Source: Deltaproteobacteria bacterium (GTDB lineage Bacteria > Desulfobacterota > GWC2-55-46). From it: a DNA stretch of 9,909 bases. Position 1 is the stretch's first letter. Each line of letters begins with the position of its first letter. Location of the stretch: positions 1 through 9,909 of the forward strand of contig JACPGA010000035.1 of the NCBI GenBank assembly GCA_016182705.1, written 5' to 3'. The notes beneath the pieces are model-generated. The model saw only the letters and a program-made list of their open reading frames with translations, made no database searches and was not told the DNA's origin. The translations under genes and the position numbers were made by a program. This document shows positions 1-6,641 of this stretch, piece by piece.

Positions 1-192
1 GGTAGTGACGTTTATTCTATGGTTGGGGGCGACCCGGTAGCCAAGCTCCTTGAGCTTGAATATCATGGCGTCTTTGTTAGGGTCGGCGATGACGCACACC
101 CGCGTCCGCGAGTCCCCCAACAGCACCGGCAGGAGCTTCAAGCCTTCCTTGTTCGCCCCTATTATGGCTATGTTCTTGACGTCTCCGGCCAT
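1..192 (-). CDS. N-terminus of a Rossmann-like regulatory or sensor protein (partial)
   Basis: The first 64 codons of a gene that leaves the window on the left. The ATG at 192-190 lies 3 nt after the stop of the DUF4388 gene, so the two are very likely co-transcribed. The N-terminus reads MAGDVKNIAIIGANKEGLKL, a beta strand running into a glycine-containing turn and helix (residues 7-21). A second strand follows (VCVIADPNKD, residues 32-41), then a helix and GYRVAPN. This is the start of a Rossmann-type nucleotide-binding or receiver-like fold. From general knowledge, such N-terminal domains are found in deltaproteobacterial sensor kinases, diguanylate cyclases and sigma-54 activators, where they precede GAF, PAS or output domains. 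The rest of the protein is outside the window, so the output function cannot be called. A plain NAD-dependent enzyme is also possible. Confidence 0.6.
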   Translation of the reverse strand, partial: MAGDVKNIAIIGANKEGLKLLPVLLGDSRTRVCVIADPNKDAMIFKLKELGYRVAPNHRINVTT

Positions 193-195
193 GGT

Positions 196-600
196 TTACG
201 CCTTCTCGATTATTCCGAGCTCTATCAATCTGTTCATGAGCCTTATTGACTCGAGGTCGCCAACATTTCCGCCCGCGTCCCTGCCCTTGCCGCGCGCCTC
301 GTCAAGCCTGCGCAGGCCTTCGAGTATAAGCCCTTCGGGAGATTCGTTTATAGTCCGCTCCGGCGCGATAGCGTCGGGCTCGACCTCGAATTCGCCGTCA
401 TGCCAGGCAAGGAGCTGGAAAAAGGCGTCAGGGCCGGTAAACTCCCTGTAGGCGGCATGGACTAACGCGCCGTCTTTTATCTAGCACCTTCCGTAACCCA
501 GCTCCGAGCCGAGATGGACCGCGACGGTCTTGCGCTCGGCGTTGAATATCTGGATTATGTCTACAAGGCTCATGTCCTTGAGCCGACCCTTGACACCCAT
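196..600 (-). pseudogene. DUF4388 (PATAN-type) domain protein, interrupted by an in-frame TAG
   Basis: Reading from ATG 600-598, the frame is MGVKGRLKDMSLVDIIQIFN, then AERKTVAVHLGSELGYGRC, then TAG (483-481, codon 40), then IKDGALVHAAYREFTGPDAF and FQLLAWHDGEFEVEPDA, ending at TAA 198-196 (134 codons). Both halves fit one DUF4388 domain: an opening G.L.d.sl.dii...n..r, a central GR-x-Y-x-K-DG-x-x-x-hA and a closing f..ll.w..GeFe. The domain is common in two-component and c-di-GMP-linked regulators of deltaproteobacteria and Nitrospirota. The TAG sits where relatives usually carry an aromatic residue, so one base change from TAC or TAT would explain it. The first half alone would be 39 residues, and no usable restart lies just after the TAG. 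A good GGGGAG ribosome site (612-607) lies 6 nt before the ATG. I infer a nonsense mutation or a sequence error in an otherwise intact gene. Confidence 0.7.
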
Positions 601-639
601 ACAAGGCTCCCCGGGGAACTCCCCTGAATATTGCCTTTT

Positions 640-668
640 ATTTTACACTAAACAGGTTAAATTTTCTA
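640..668 (-). promoter_or_regulatory. Possible sigma-70 promoter for the DUF4388 gene
   Basis: On the minus strand, TAGAAA (668-663) as a -35 box is followed after 17 nt by TAAAAT (645-640) as a -10 box. A transcript would start near 633 and carry about 30 nt of leader before the ATG at 600, including the GGGGAG ribosome site. The -35 matches the consensus at 4 of 6 positions and the stretch is AT-rich, so a chance match is possible. No stem-loop terminator is visible between proA and this point. Confidence 0.35.
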
Positions 669-686
669 TTACATTTGGGGCGGGCG

Positions 687-1943
687 CTACTGCCTTATCT
701 GCCCATCCCCGTAGATTATGAACTTCTGGGTAGTAAGCTCTTCAAGGCCCATGGGGCCGAAGGCGTGTATCTTTGTGGTCGATATGCCTATCTCCGCGCC
801 AAGGCCGAGCTGATGCCCGTCGGAGAACCTCGTGGAGGCGTTTACCACGACTGTAGAAGAGTTGACCTCCCGCAAAAACCTCTGCGAGTTGGAATAGTCT
901 TTCGTCACGATAGACTCGGTATGCAGCGACCCGTATTTGTTTATGTGCGCTATGGCGCCGTCCATATCGTCCACGACCTTGACCGCGAGTATGAGGTCAA
1001 GGTACTCGGCTGACCAGTCCTCTTCCACGGCCGCCTTTATATCTTTCAAAATCTGTCTGGTCCTCTCGCAGCCACGAAGCTCTACTCCAGCGGCCTTGTA
1101 CTTCTCGTAAACAGCAGGAAGGAAGCTTGCAGCTATATTCTGATTCACGAGCAGCGTCTCCATCGAGTTGCACACTCCGGGCCTCTGTACCTTCGCGTTA
1201 AAAGAGATATCGACTGCCATATCCATGTCAGCCGACTCGTCAACAAAGACATGGCACACGCCCTTGTAGTGCTTTATCACGGGAATCTTCGAGTTCTCGA
1301 CGACGAACCTTATGAGCCCCTCGCCGCCCCTCGGTATTATTAGGTCTATGAACTCCTCTAACTTGAGCATCTCGAGAATGGCATCCCTGTCGGTCGTGGG
1401 AATGACCTGCACTGCCTTCTCAGGCACACCGGCCTCGACGCAGGCCTGGTTCAATATCTTCGCTATAGCGTTGTTCGAGTTGATAGCTTCGCTTCCACCG
1501 CGCAGGATCACCGCGTTTCCTGATTTGAGGCGGAGCCCCGCCGCGTCAGCCGTGACATTGGGCCTGGACTCAAAGATGATGCCTATGACCCCGATGGGGA
1601 TCCTCATCTTGCCGACCATGAGGCCGTTGGGCCTCTTCCACATCTTCGTGACTTCGCCGACCGGGTCAGGGAGGGCCATGACCTCTTTGAGGCCGTCTGC
1701 CATCGAGGCCAAAACCTTGTCGGTAAGGGCGAGCCGCTCCAGCATAGCCTTGGCAAGGCCCTTTTTCTCGCCGGAGGCGAGGTCTTTAGCGTTCTCTTCT
1801 TTCAAAAAGGCCGCGTTCTTCAAAAGCCCTTCGGCCATCTTCTGAAGAGCCCTGTTCTTTACGGCGGTATCGAGGCGAGCGACGCCTATTGAGGCCTCTT
1901 TCGCGGCTCTCGCTATGGCTATTACATCATCCTTCACGGACAT
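687..1943 (-). CDS. proA: Gamma-glutamyl phosphate reductase (glutamate-5-semialdehyde dehydrogenase)
   Basis: A cytoplasmic enzyme that reduces gamma-glutamyl phosphate with NADPH to glutamate-5-semialdehyde, which cyclises to pyrroline-5-carboxylate: step two of proline synthesis. At 418 residues it has the usual full length for ProA. The catalytic cysteine is Cys258 in [15 protein letters not shown] (252-266), a family hallmark. Other ProA signatures are [17 protein letters not shown] (115-131), [13 protein letters not shown] (141-153), IPRGGEGLI (203-211) and a C-terminal [20 protein letters not shown] stretch. The ATG is preceded by AAGGAG with a 6-nt gap, and the gene ends in TAG. It lies downstream of proB on the same strand, but 281 nt separate them, more than usual for this pair, and a sigma-28-like promoter sits in the gap. 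It can probably be read both from the proB transcript and from its own start. Confidence 0.97.
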   Translation of the reverse strand: MSVKDDVIAIARAAKEASIGVARLDTAVKNRALQKMAEGLLKNAAFLKEENAKDLASGEKKGLAKAMLERLALTDKVLASMADGLKEVMALPDPVGEVTKMWKRPNGLMVGKMRIPIGVIGIIFESRPNVTADAAGLRLKSGNAVILRGGSEAINSNNAIAKILNQACVEAGVPEKAVQVIPTTDRDAILEMLKLEEFIDLIIPRGGEGLIRFVVENSKIPVIKHYKGVCHVFVDESADMDMAVDISFNAKVQRPGVCNSMETLLVNQNIAASFLPAVYEKYKAAGVELRGCERTRQILKDIKAAVEEDWSAEYLDLILAVKVVDDMDGAIAHINKYGSLHTESIVTKDYSNSQRFLREVNSSTVVVNASTRFSDGHQLGLGAEIGISTTKIHAFGPMGLEELTTQKFIIYGDGQIRQ

Positions 1944-2101
1944 CGGATGCTCCTTGTAAGGCTACCACTAAAAATTGCTCTTTTTCCTGACCTCTGCGTC
2001 AGCGCGTAAATAAAAATGCTCACATATTTTCATATATGCTGCGCTTTTTATTTCCACCCTTCCTTGACTTCAGAAAAAATATCTAATTTTTAGAAGCAGC
2101 C

Positions 2102-2189
2102 TTAATAATATGCTTTTGTCGATTTGCTTCGAGGGCATCCGTAGGCAGGAGGCTCTTCAGCGCTCATGCCCCTATCGGTACTATCGGCA
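2102..2189 (-). other. Possible structured leader in the proB-proA gap
   Basis: Positions 1944-2224 hold no convincing gene. On the minus strand, GGGCAT (2171-2166) can pair with ATGCCC (2138-2133). Inside that loop GCTGAAGAGC forms a small stem with a GAAG loop. Just upstream, CCGATAG occurs twice with 2 nt between copies (2187-2181 and 2178-2172). A 21-codon reading frame starts at ATG 2167 but lacks a well-spaced ribosome site. The remaining stretch down to proA is AT-rich with weak hairpins. This could be a leader RNA, the remnant of a lost gene, or no element at all; I do not recognise it as a named riboswitch. Confidence 0.25.
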
Positions 2190-2208
2190 GAAACCCCTGA
2201 AAATTAAG
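2181..2208 (-). promoter_or_regulatory. Sigma-28 (FliA)-like promoter upstream of proA
   Basis: On the minus strand, CTTAA (2208-2204) is followed after 15 nt by GCCGATAG (2188-2181). The flagellar sigma factor FliA recognises roughly TAAA, 15 nt, GCCGATAA. The -10 half matches at 7 of 8 positions and the spacing is right; the -35 half is weaker. Transcription would run toward proA with a leader of about 230 nt. No flagellar or chemotaxis gene lies in the window, so the assignment rests on the motif alone. Confidence 0.35.
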
Positions 2209-2224
2209 TAAATAAACAGAAAAA

Positions 2225-3352
2225 TCAGAGCACCACGAGGTTGTCCCTGTGGATAACCTCGTCAAAGACCTTGTAGCCGAGTACCTTCACAAGCTCGGCG
2301 GTCTTCATGCCCTTTATCTTTTGAATCTCAAAAGAGCTGTAGTTGGACATGCCCCTGGCAAACTCCATGCCCTTCGAGTCAACGCAGTGTATGACCTCTC
2401 CCGCGTCAAACGCGCCGTCAACGTCTTTTATCCCGGACGGCAGCAGGCTCCTGCCCTGGGCTAAAAGAGCATCCCTTGCTCCATCATCGACAAAGACCCT
2501 GCCGGAAGGCCTGGCTGAAAAGGCTATCCAGTGCTTCTTGCTCGTGAGCCTGTCCTCTTTCGGGAGGAAGAGCGTGCCAGCGTCCTCCCCATTGAATATG
2601 GCCGAAAGCACGCCCGGCATGTTGCCGTTTGCGATGATGGTCGCGGCCCCGTAGTGGGCGGCTTTTCTCGCGGCCTCGCATTTGGACTTTATGCCTCCGG
2701 TGCCGAGCGCATTCGTAGAGGAAGTCAGACTTTCTAACCCTGCCGAGTCGACGTCTTCTATAAGCGGAAGCTTTTTAGCGTCCTTGTGGGCCTTGGGGTC
2801 CTTGTCAAAAAGACCATCTATGTCTGAAAGAATTATCAGTAGGTCGGCTTCGATGAGGTTTGTAGCGAGGGCTGAAAGCGCGTCGTTGTCGCCGAACTTT
2901 ATCTCTTCCACGGCTACGGTGTCGTTCTCGTTTATGACAGGGACTATGCCGAACTTCAAAAGAGTCGTGAGCGTGTTCCTTGCGTTCAGGAAGCGCTTTC
3001 TGCTGCCGAGGTCGTCGTGGGTCAAGAGCACCTGGGCGACAAATCCCCCGGCCTTTGAAAAGGCGGCGTCGTAACAGGCCATGAGAGAGCCCTGGCCCAC
3101 TGCCGCCACGGCCTGCCTCTCGGGGATAGCTACAGGCCGCTCTTTAAGGCCGAGCTTTCTTACGCCTAAGGCTATTGCCCCGGAGCTTACGATGGCAACT
3201 TCGCGGCCAGTCTCTTTCAGGGCATTTATCTCAAAAGCGAGCCTCGCGAATATGTCGCGGCCTTCAACAGGAGGGGCGGCGACAACGGCGCTGCCGACCT
3301 TGACGACTATCCTTCTGGCCTTCTTGAGTATGCCTTTTCGGAGGTCCTTCAT
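2225..3352 (-). CDS. proB: Glutamate 5-kinase with C-terminal PUA domain
   Basis: Phosphorylates glutamate with ATP to gamma-glutamyl phosphate, the committed and usually proline-inhibited first step of proline synthesis; its labile product is passed to ProA. The protein has 375 residues, normal for the PUA-containing form. The amino-acid kinase domain covers about residues 10-260, with [11 protein letters not shown] (14-24, Lys18), [10 protein letters not shown] (54-63), PVINENDTV (138-146), FGDNDALSA (153-161), SDIDGLF (176-182) and GTGGIKSK (217-224). The PUA domain covers about 283-358 and includes [10 protein letters not shown] and LLPSGI. The ATG overlaps the obgE stop in the ATGA manner (4 nt), with only a weak AGAGCG-like ribosome site, so translation is probably coupled to obgE. 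That coupling matters because obgE appears frameshifted here, although the end of obgE is read in the normal frame in its second part. Ends with TGA. Confidence 0.97.
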   Translation of the reverse strand: MKDLRKGILKKARRIVVKVGSAVVAAPPVEGRDIFARLAFEINALKETGREVAIVSSGAIALGVRKLGLKERPVAIPERQAVAAVGQGSLMACYDAAFSKAGGFVAQVLLTHDDLGSRKRFLNARNTLTTLLKFGIVPVINENDTVAVEEIKFGDNDALSALATNLIEADLLIILSDIDGLFDKDPKAHKDAKKLPLIEDVDSAGLESLTSSTNALGTGGIKSKCEAARKAAHYGAATIIANGNMPGVLSAIFNGEDAGTLFLPKEDRLTSKKHWIAFSARPSGRVFVDDGARDALLAQGRSLLPSGIKDVDGAFDAGEVIHCVDSKGMEFARGMSNYSSFEIQKIKGMKTAELVKVLGYKVFDEVIHRDNLVVL

Positions 3353-4354
3353 TCGCTCTGTGCTAAAGCCCTTTTCGCGCGAGCGTCCATTACCTTGTTA
3401 CCGACATGGTTCACGAGGTCCTGGAGCCCTTTACCGGTGGCGGCTGAAATTGGAAATACCTTTATATCCAGTTTTTCAAAATATTTCAACAACTCCGGCA
3501 GTACTTCGGCGGCTTCGGTGACATCAACCTTGTTCAGGGCGACGACCTGCGGCCTGCCCGCAAGCTCGGGGTTGAAGACCTTGAGTTCTTTGTTCACTAT
3601 CTCAAAGTCCTCTCTCGGGTCCCTGCCCGTGAAAGGGGATATGTCTATCATGTGGATGAATATGCTCGTGCGCTCCACGTGCTTCAGGAACTTTATGCCA
3701 AGCCCCTTTCCCTCGTGCGCGCCTTCTATGAGTCCCGGTATATCGGCTACGACGAACCCGCCGAAATCGCCGAACGCGACTATGCCGAGGTTCGGGACAA
3801 GGGTCGTGAAGGGATAATCGGCTATCTTTGGCTTTGCCGCTGAAATGTGCGATATGAGGGTCGACTTACCCGCGTTGGGAAAGCCTATTATGCCGACGTC
3901 TGCCAGAAGCTTCAATTCAAGCTTCAGGCGTCTTTCCTCGCCCGGCTCTCCGGGCTGCGCGAACCTCGGGGTCTGGTGGGTGGAGGTCGCGAAATGGGCA
4001 TTGCCCTTGCCGCCCCTTCCGCCCTTGCAGGCCATGAACTTCTGGCTCGCCTGTTTCGGCGTCTTTTATCATGGTCCCGATTGGGACTTTTATGACCAGG
4101 TCAAGCCCGTCCCTGCCCGTGCAAAGGCTTCCCATGCCCTGCTCGCCCTGCTCGGCCTCATACTCCTTTTTGTAACGGAGGTCCAGAAGACTTGCCATAC
4201 GGCCTTCGACAATGAACACGACATCACCGCCGCGCCCGCCGTTGCCGCCGTCAGGGCCGCCCTTTGGCACGTATTTCTCGCGCCTGAATGAGACGCAGCC
4301 CCTGCCGCCGTTGCCTGCCCTTGTAAATATGCTTGCTTCATCTATGAATTTCAT
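3349..4354 (-). pseudogene. obgE: Obg-family GTPase, apparent internal deletion and frameshift
   Basis: Obg/CgtA is a GTPase of late 50S ribosomal subunit assembly and the stringent response, essential in most bacteria. Frame one (from ATG 4354) gives the Obg N-terminal fold with FIDEASIFTRAGNGGRGCVS and VPKGGPDGGNGGRGGDVVF, up to IKDAETGE (Glu103, ending at 4046). It then runs out of frame to a stop at 3917. Frame two resumes from 4044 as [15 protein letters not shown] and carries the whole G domain: GFPNAGKST (P-loop), [12 protein letters not shown] (switch I), [16 protein letters not shown] (G3), NKVD (G4) and ISAATG (G5), ending at TGA 3351-3349. Relatives have about nine residues (such as VIADLTEHG) between these parts, where only one base remains, so about 26 nt are missing. 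Without the lesion the protein would have about 343 residues, the form without a C-terminal OCT domain. An AGGA ribosome site precedes the ATG. Because the gene is essential, an assembly error is more likely than real loss. Confidence 0.85.
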
Positions 4355-4401
4355 CAGACATCCTAAAAAAATATGATAGAAAGAAAAACGCTATCTTTCA
4401 T

Positions 4402-4523
4402 AAGACTGCTCAAAAAGCTCCATATGCGAGGCGTCGAGGCGCGAGGAATGAGGCGTACTTTTTGTACGCCGCAATGAACTCGCGACGAGGACAACAAAGC
4501 AGATGGACTTTTTCAGCAGTCTT
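4402..4523. repeat. Palindromic intergenic element, copy 1 (rpmA-obgE gap)
   Basis: An element of about 122 nt bounded by 16-nt inverted ends, AAGACTGCTCAAAAAG (4402-4417) and CTTTTTCAGCAGTCTT (4508-4523), which match at 15 of 16 positions. Its centre is a perfect hairpin, GGCGTAC-TTTTT-GTACGCC (4452-4470). The arms between pair imperfectly: TCCAT..GC near the ends, CGCGAG and ATG-like blocks near the centre. The whole unit could fold into one long cruciform or RNA stem. It resembles the GTACGCC-centred intergenic palindromes I know from deltaproteobacterial and Nitrospirota genomes, but I cannot name the family. No clear target-site duplication is visible. Confidence 0.7.
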
Positions 4524-4527
4524 AAAT

Positions 4528-4573
4528 AAAAAAGGGCGGCGGAAAGACTTATGCCTCTCCCGTCCGCCCTTTT
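4528..4573 (-). terminator. Rho-independent terminator after rpmA
   Basis: On the minus strand, AAAAGGGCGG (4573-4564) pairs with CCGCCCTTTT (4539-4530), followed by more T residues (TTATTT). The loop of about 24 nt contains further partial pairing. It lies 20 nt past the rpmA stop and should end the rplU-rpmA transcript, leaving obgE to readthrough or to its own promoter. Confidence 0.75.
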
Positions 4574-4593
4574 ATGAATTTTGCGGTCCAGCC

Positions 4594-4845
4594 TTACTGC
4601 GGAAGGATATTTACGAACTTTTTATCTCCCCTGTCCTCAAACTGCACCACGCCGCTTACCTTGGCGAATATGGTGTAGTCCCTGCCCATGCCAACATTGG
4701 TGCCGGCATGTACCCTGCTGCCTACCTGACGAACTATTATTGAGCCACCGGAAACGACCTGTCCGGAGAAGGCCTTTACGCCCCTTCTCTGACCATTAGA
4801 GTCCCTGCCGTTCCTTGAGCTTCCGCCTGCCTTTTTATGAGCCAC
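4594..4845 (-). CDS. rpmA: 50S ribosomal protein L27
   Basis: A structural protein of the large subunit whose N-terminal tail reaches the peptidyl transferase centre. The 83-residue protein reads [20 protein letters not shown], then [28 protein letters not shown] and [14 protein letters not shown], which is canonical L27 throughout. There is no Firmicutes-type cleaved N-terminal extension. The start codon is GTG (4845-4843), with an excellent AGGAGGG ribosome site 6 nt upstream. It follows rplU in the usual order, but the gap is about 157 nt instead of the usual few tens of bases, because a palindromic element lies between. A terminator follows directly. Confidence 0.97.
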   Translation of the reverse strand: MAHKKAGGSSRNGRDSNGQRRGVKAFSGQVVSGGSIIVRQVGSRVHAGTNVGMGRDYTIFAKVSGVVQFEDRGDKKFVNILPQ

Positions 4846-4883
4846 TTGAAACCCTCCTGAATAATCTTTTCTTTTCTATTATC

Positions 4884-4985
4884 AATTTGCTACAAGCTCC
4901 CAATGCGCTTCTGGAGCCCTCAGCTCGTTATTGAGATATACTTGTAAGTACGCCTCAATACGGCTTATGGACTTTTGAGCGACCC
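4884..4985. repeat. Palindromic intergenic element, copy 2 (rplU-rpmA gap), diverged
   Basis: A second, shorter and more decayed palindrome. Its centre pairs as TTGAG-ATA-TACTT-GT-AAGTA-CGC-CTCAA (about 4931-4958). Its right arm, read on the minus strand, gives GCTCAAAAGTCCAT and then GAGGCGTACTT; these blocks match GCTGAAAAAGTCCAT and GGCGTAC of the copy at 4402-4523, in the same order. The left arm has AAGCTCCCAATGCG, close to AAGCTCCATATGCG of copy 1. The boundaries are approximate because the ends are not well conserved. Confidence 0.5.
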
Positions 4986-5002
4986 GGGGCTGATTCCAGC
5001 GA

Positions 5003-5314
5003 TTAAGCCTTTATTTCCTGGATCTTTATGCTGGTGAAGAACTGACGATGGCCCTGCCTCTTGTCGTAGCCCTTCCTTCTCTTCTTCTTGTAGATTATGA
5101 CCTTCTTGCCCTTGTCCTGCGCGAGGATCTCGGCGACAACTCTGGCGCCCTCGACAACCGGGGTGCCTATCTTGATGCCTTCGCCTTCGCCTACAGCCAA
5201 CACCTCGGAGAGTTCAATCTTCGAGCCGGGCTCGCCGACAAGCTTCTCGATGTTTACTACGTCGCCTTCTGTGACCCTGTACTGCTTTCCGCCTGTCTTT
5301 ATAACCGCGTACAT
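5003..5314 (-). CDS. rplU: 50S ribosomal protein L21
   Basis: A large-subunit protein that binds 23S rRNA. It has 103 residues, the normal length, starting MYAVIKTGGKQYRVTEGDVV and carrying the family signature of a basic stretch KKVIIYKKKRRKGYDKRQGH (about 69-88), then RQFFTSIKI near the C-terminus. The ATG is preceded by GGAGG with a gap of about 10 nt and by a strong sigma-70 promoter. It is the first gene of the ribosomal unit and is divergent from the MFS gene. Ends with TAA. Confidence 0.97.
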   Translation of the reverse strand: MYAVIKTGGKQYRVTEGDVVNIEKLVGEPGSKIELSEVLAVGEGEGIKIGTPVVEGARVVAEILAQDKGKKVIIYKKKRRKGYDKRQGHRQFFTSIKIQEIKA

Positions 5315-5347
5315 CTGTATATGCCCTCCGGGAATATTGAATGTTAA

Positions 5348-5376
5348 ATATTATAGGTTTTGTCAATGCCTGTCAA
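5348..5376 (-). promoter_or_regulatory. Strong sigma-70 promoter of rplU-rpmA
   Basis: On the minus strand a perfect TTGACA (5376-5371) is followed by TATAAT (5355-5350) after 15 nt, or by the overlapping TAATAT (5353-5348) after the ideal 17 nt. A second partial TTGACA lies in the spacer. The leader before the rplU ATG would be about 30 nt. This fits a highly expressed ribosomal protein unit. Confidence 0.75.
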
Positions 5377-5441
5377 GACCTTTGTGACATTACTTGAGCC
5401 CGGCTTGAAAATGGGGCATAAATCAGGAAGAATGAAGGTAT

Positions 5442-6641
5442 ATGGAACAGGGCGCCACAGAAAAACCTTACCGTTTCGGCTTATCCAGGAACGTGTTTTT
5501 CACGGGCCTGGTCAGCCTGTTCATGGACATCTCCTCTGAGATGGTCTACCCTCTTGTGCCGCTTTTCCTCACGAATGTCATTGGGGCCACAAAAACAGCC
5601 GTAGGCATCATAGAAGGCATAGCCGAAGCCACGGCCTCGCTTCTGAAGGTCTTCTCCGGCTGGCTTGCAGACCGGTTCGGCCGGAAAAAGCTCCTGATGG
5701 TGCTTGGTTACGCCACTTCCGCCCTGAGCCGTCCCATAATAGCCGCCTCAGGCACATGGTTCCAGGTCTTGACGGCCAGGTTCATCGACAGGTTCGGCAA
5801 AGGCGTCAGGACTGCCCCGAGAGACGCCATAATAGCCGACTCCACCGAACAGTCCAGGCTCGGACTTGCTTTCGGCTTCCACCGCTCAATGGATACCATC
5901 GGCGCGGTATTGGGCCCGGGCATAGCCTTTGTCCTTCTCTATTTTTTTGTCGGGAACCTCAGGCTCGTTTTTTTCGCCTCGACCATGCCTGCGGTCATAG
6001 CCGTCATTCTTATCATCATATTCATCAAGGAAAGAAAACGGACCAAAGCTGAGAAAGAAGCGGCCTCACAGCTCCCCAGGCTTTCCATATCGTCCTTCAA
6101 CGGCCAGTTCAGGCGTTACCTCGTGGTCATCGGCCTCTTCTCGCTCGGCAACTTCGCGGACGCGTTCCTTGTACTCCAGGCCCAAAACCTGGGGATAAGA
6201 AGCGAACTCATTCCCATAGCCTATCTTGCGTATAATATCGTCTTCGCCGCCTCGTCGGTGCCAATGGGCATACTGGCGGACAGGATAGGCCTCAAAAACA
6301 TGATACTGGCAGGTTTCCTGGTCTACTCGGCCATATATACCCTGGTCGGGCTTTCGACGCAGTCAGTCCATATATGGATACTATTTCCGGTCTACGGCAT
6401 CTACAAGGGCATGAGCGAAGGCAACCTCAGGGCGTATCTGGCAACCCTTGCCCCTTCCCAACAGAAGGCGACTGCCTTCGGCGTATATCATACGATAGTG
6501 GGGTTGATGCTTCTTCCGGCGAGCATAATAGCCGGTTGGCTCTGGGACAACTTCGGAGCCGGGACAACGTTCTTTTACGGGGCTGTCATGTCCGCTCTGG
6601 CGGCTGTCCTGTTCGTGGTATTAAGGGTTGGAAGACACTGA
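5442..6641 (+). CDS. Major facilitator superfamily transporter
   Basis: A 399-residue inner-membrane protein with about 12 hydrophobic segments in two halves of six, the normal MFS layout. Motif A is GWLADRFGRKK (73-83) between segments 2 and 3, with a weaker repeat (GILADRIGLKN) in the second half. A conserved block, DRFGKGVRTAPRDAIIADS (116-134), and DTIGAVLGPGIAF (151-163) point to a group found in many bacteria and archaea that I associate with the MJ1317-like MFS branch. The acidic residues in FMDISSEMVYP (27-37, TM1) are typical of that group. The substrate is unknown; export of small compounds is the usual guess. The ATG has AAGG 5 nt upstream (GAAGG-tat-ATG). It is divergent from rplU, with only 127 nt between. 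Its 3' end overlaps the convergent DUF3108 gene by 21 nt. Confidence 0.93.
   Translation: MEQGATEKPYRFGLSRNVFFTGLVSLFMDISSEMVYPLVPLFLTNVIGATKTAVGIIEGIAEATASLLKVFSGWLADRFGRKKLLMVLGYATSALSRPIIAASGTWFQVLTARFIDRFGKGVRTAPRDAIIADSTEQSRLGLAFGFHRSMDTIGAVLGPGIAFVLLYFFVGNLRLVFFASTMPAVIAVILIIIFIKERKRTKAEKEAASQLPRLSISSFNGQFRRYLVVIGLFSLGNFADAFLVLQAQNLGIRSELIPIAYLAYNIVFAASSVPMGILADRIGLKNMILAGFLVYSAIYTLVGLSTQSVHIWILFPVYGIYKGMSEGNLRAYLATLAPSQQKATAFGVYHTIVGLMLLPASIIAGWLWDNFGAGTTFFYGAVMSALAAVLFVVLRVGRH

Noticed and set aside
481..483. TAG in the DUF4388 gene as a pyrrolysine or other recoded codon
   Set aside because: TAG is used as an ordinary stop in this window (proA and the lipoprotein gene), the expected residue is Tyr, and no PYLIS-like structure is evident. 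A point mutation or error is simpler.
1312..1845. Plus-strand ORF of 177 codons opposite proA
   Set aside because: It is the antisense of a fully conserved proA region and has no independent similarity or ribosome site. The same applies to the plus-strand frames opposite proB and obgE.
2102..2167. A 21-codon ORF on the minus strand in the proB-proA gap
   Set aside because: The only purine-rich run (AGGGG) ends one base before the ATG, too close to serve as a ribosome site, and the peptide resembles nothing known to me.
2102..2210. Cyclic-di-GMP (GEMM) or guanidine riboswitch upstream of proA
   Set aside because: I could not find the conserved core sequences of these riboswitch classes in either strand, and proA is not a usual target.
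4040..4050. Programmed ribosomal frameshift in obgE
   Set aside because: There is no slippery heptamer at the junction, and conserved residues are missing, not only the frame shifted. That fits a deletion, not recoding.
4402..4985. CRISPR array from repeated elements around rpmA
   Set aside because: There are only two diverged palindromes of over 100 nt separated by a gene, with no regular spacers and no cas genes.
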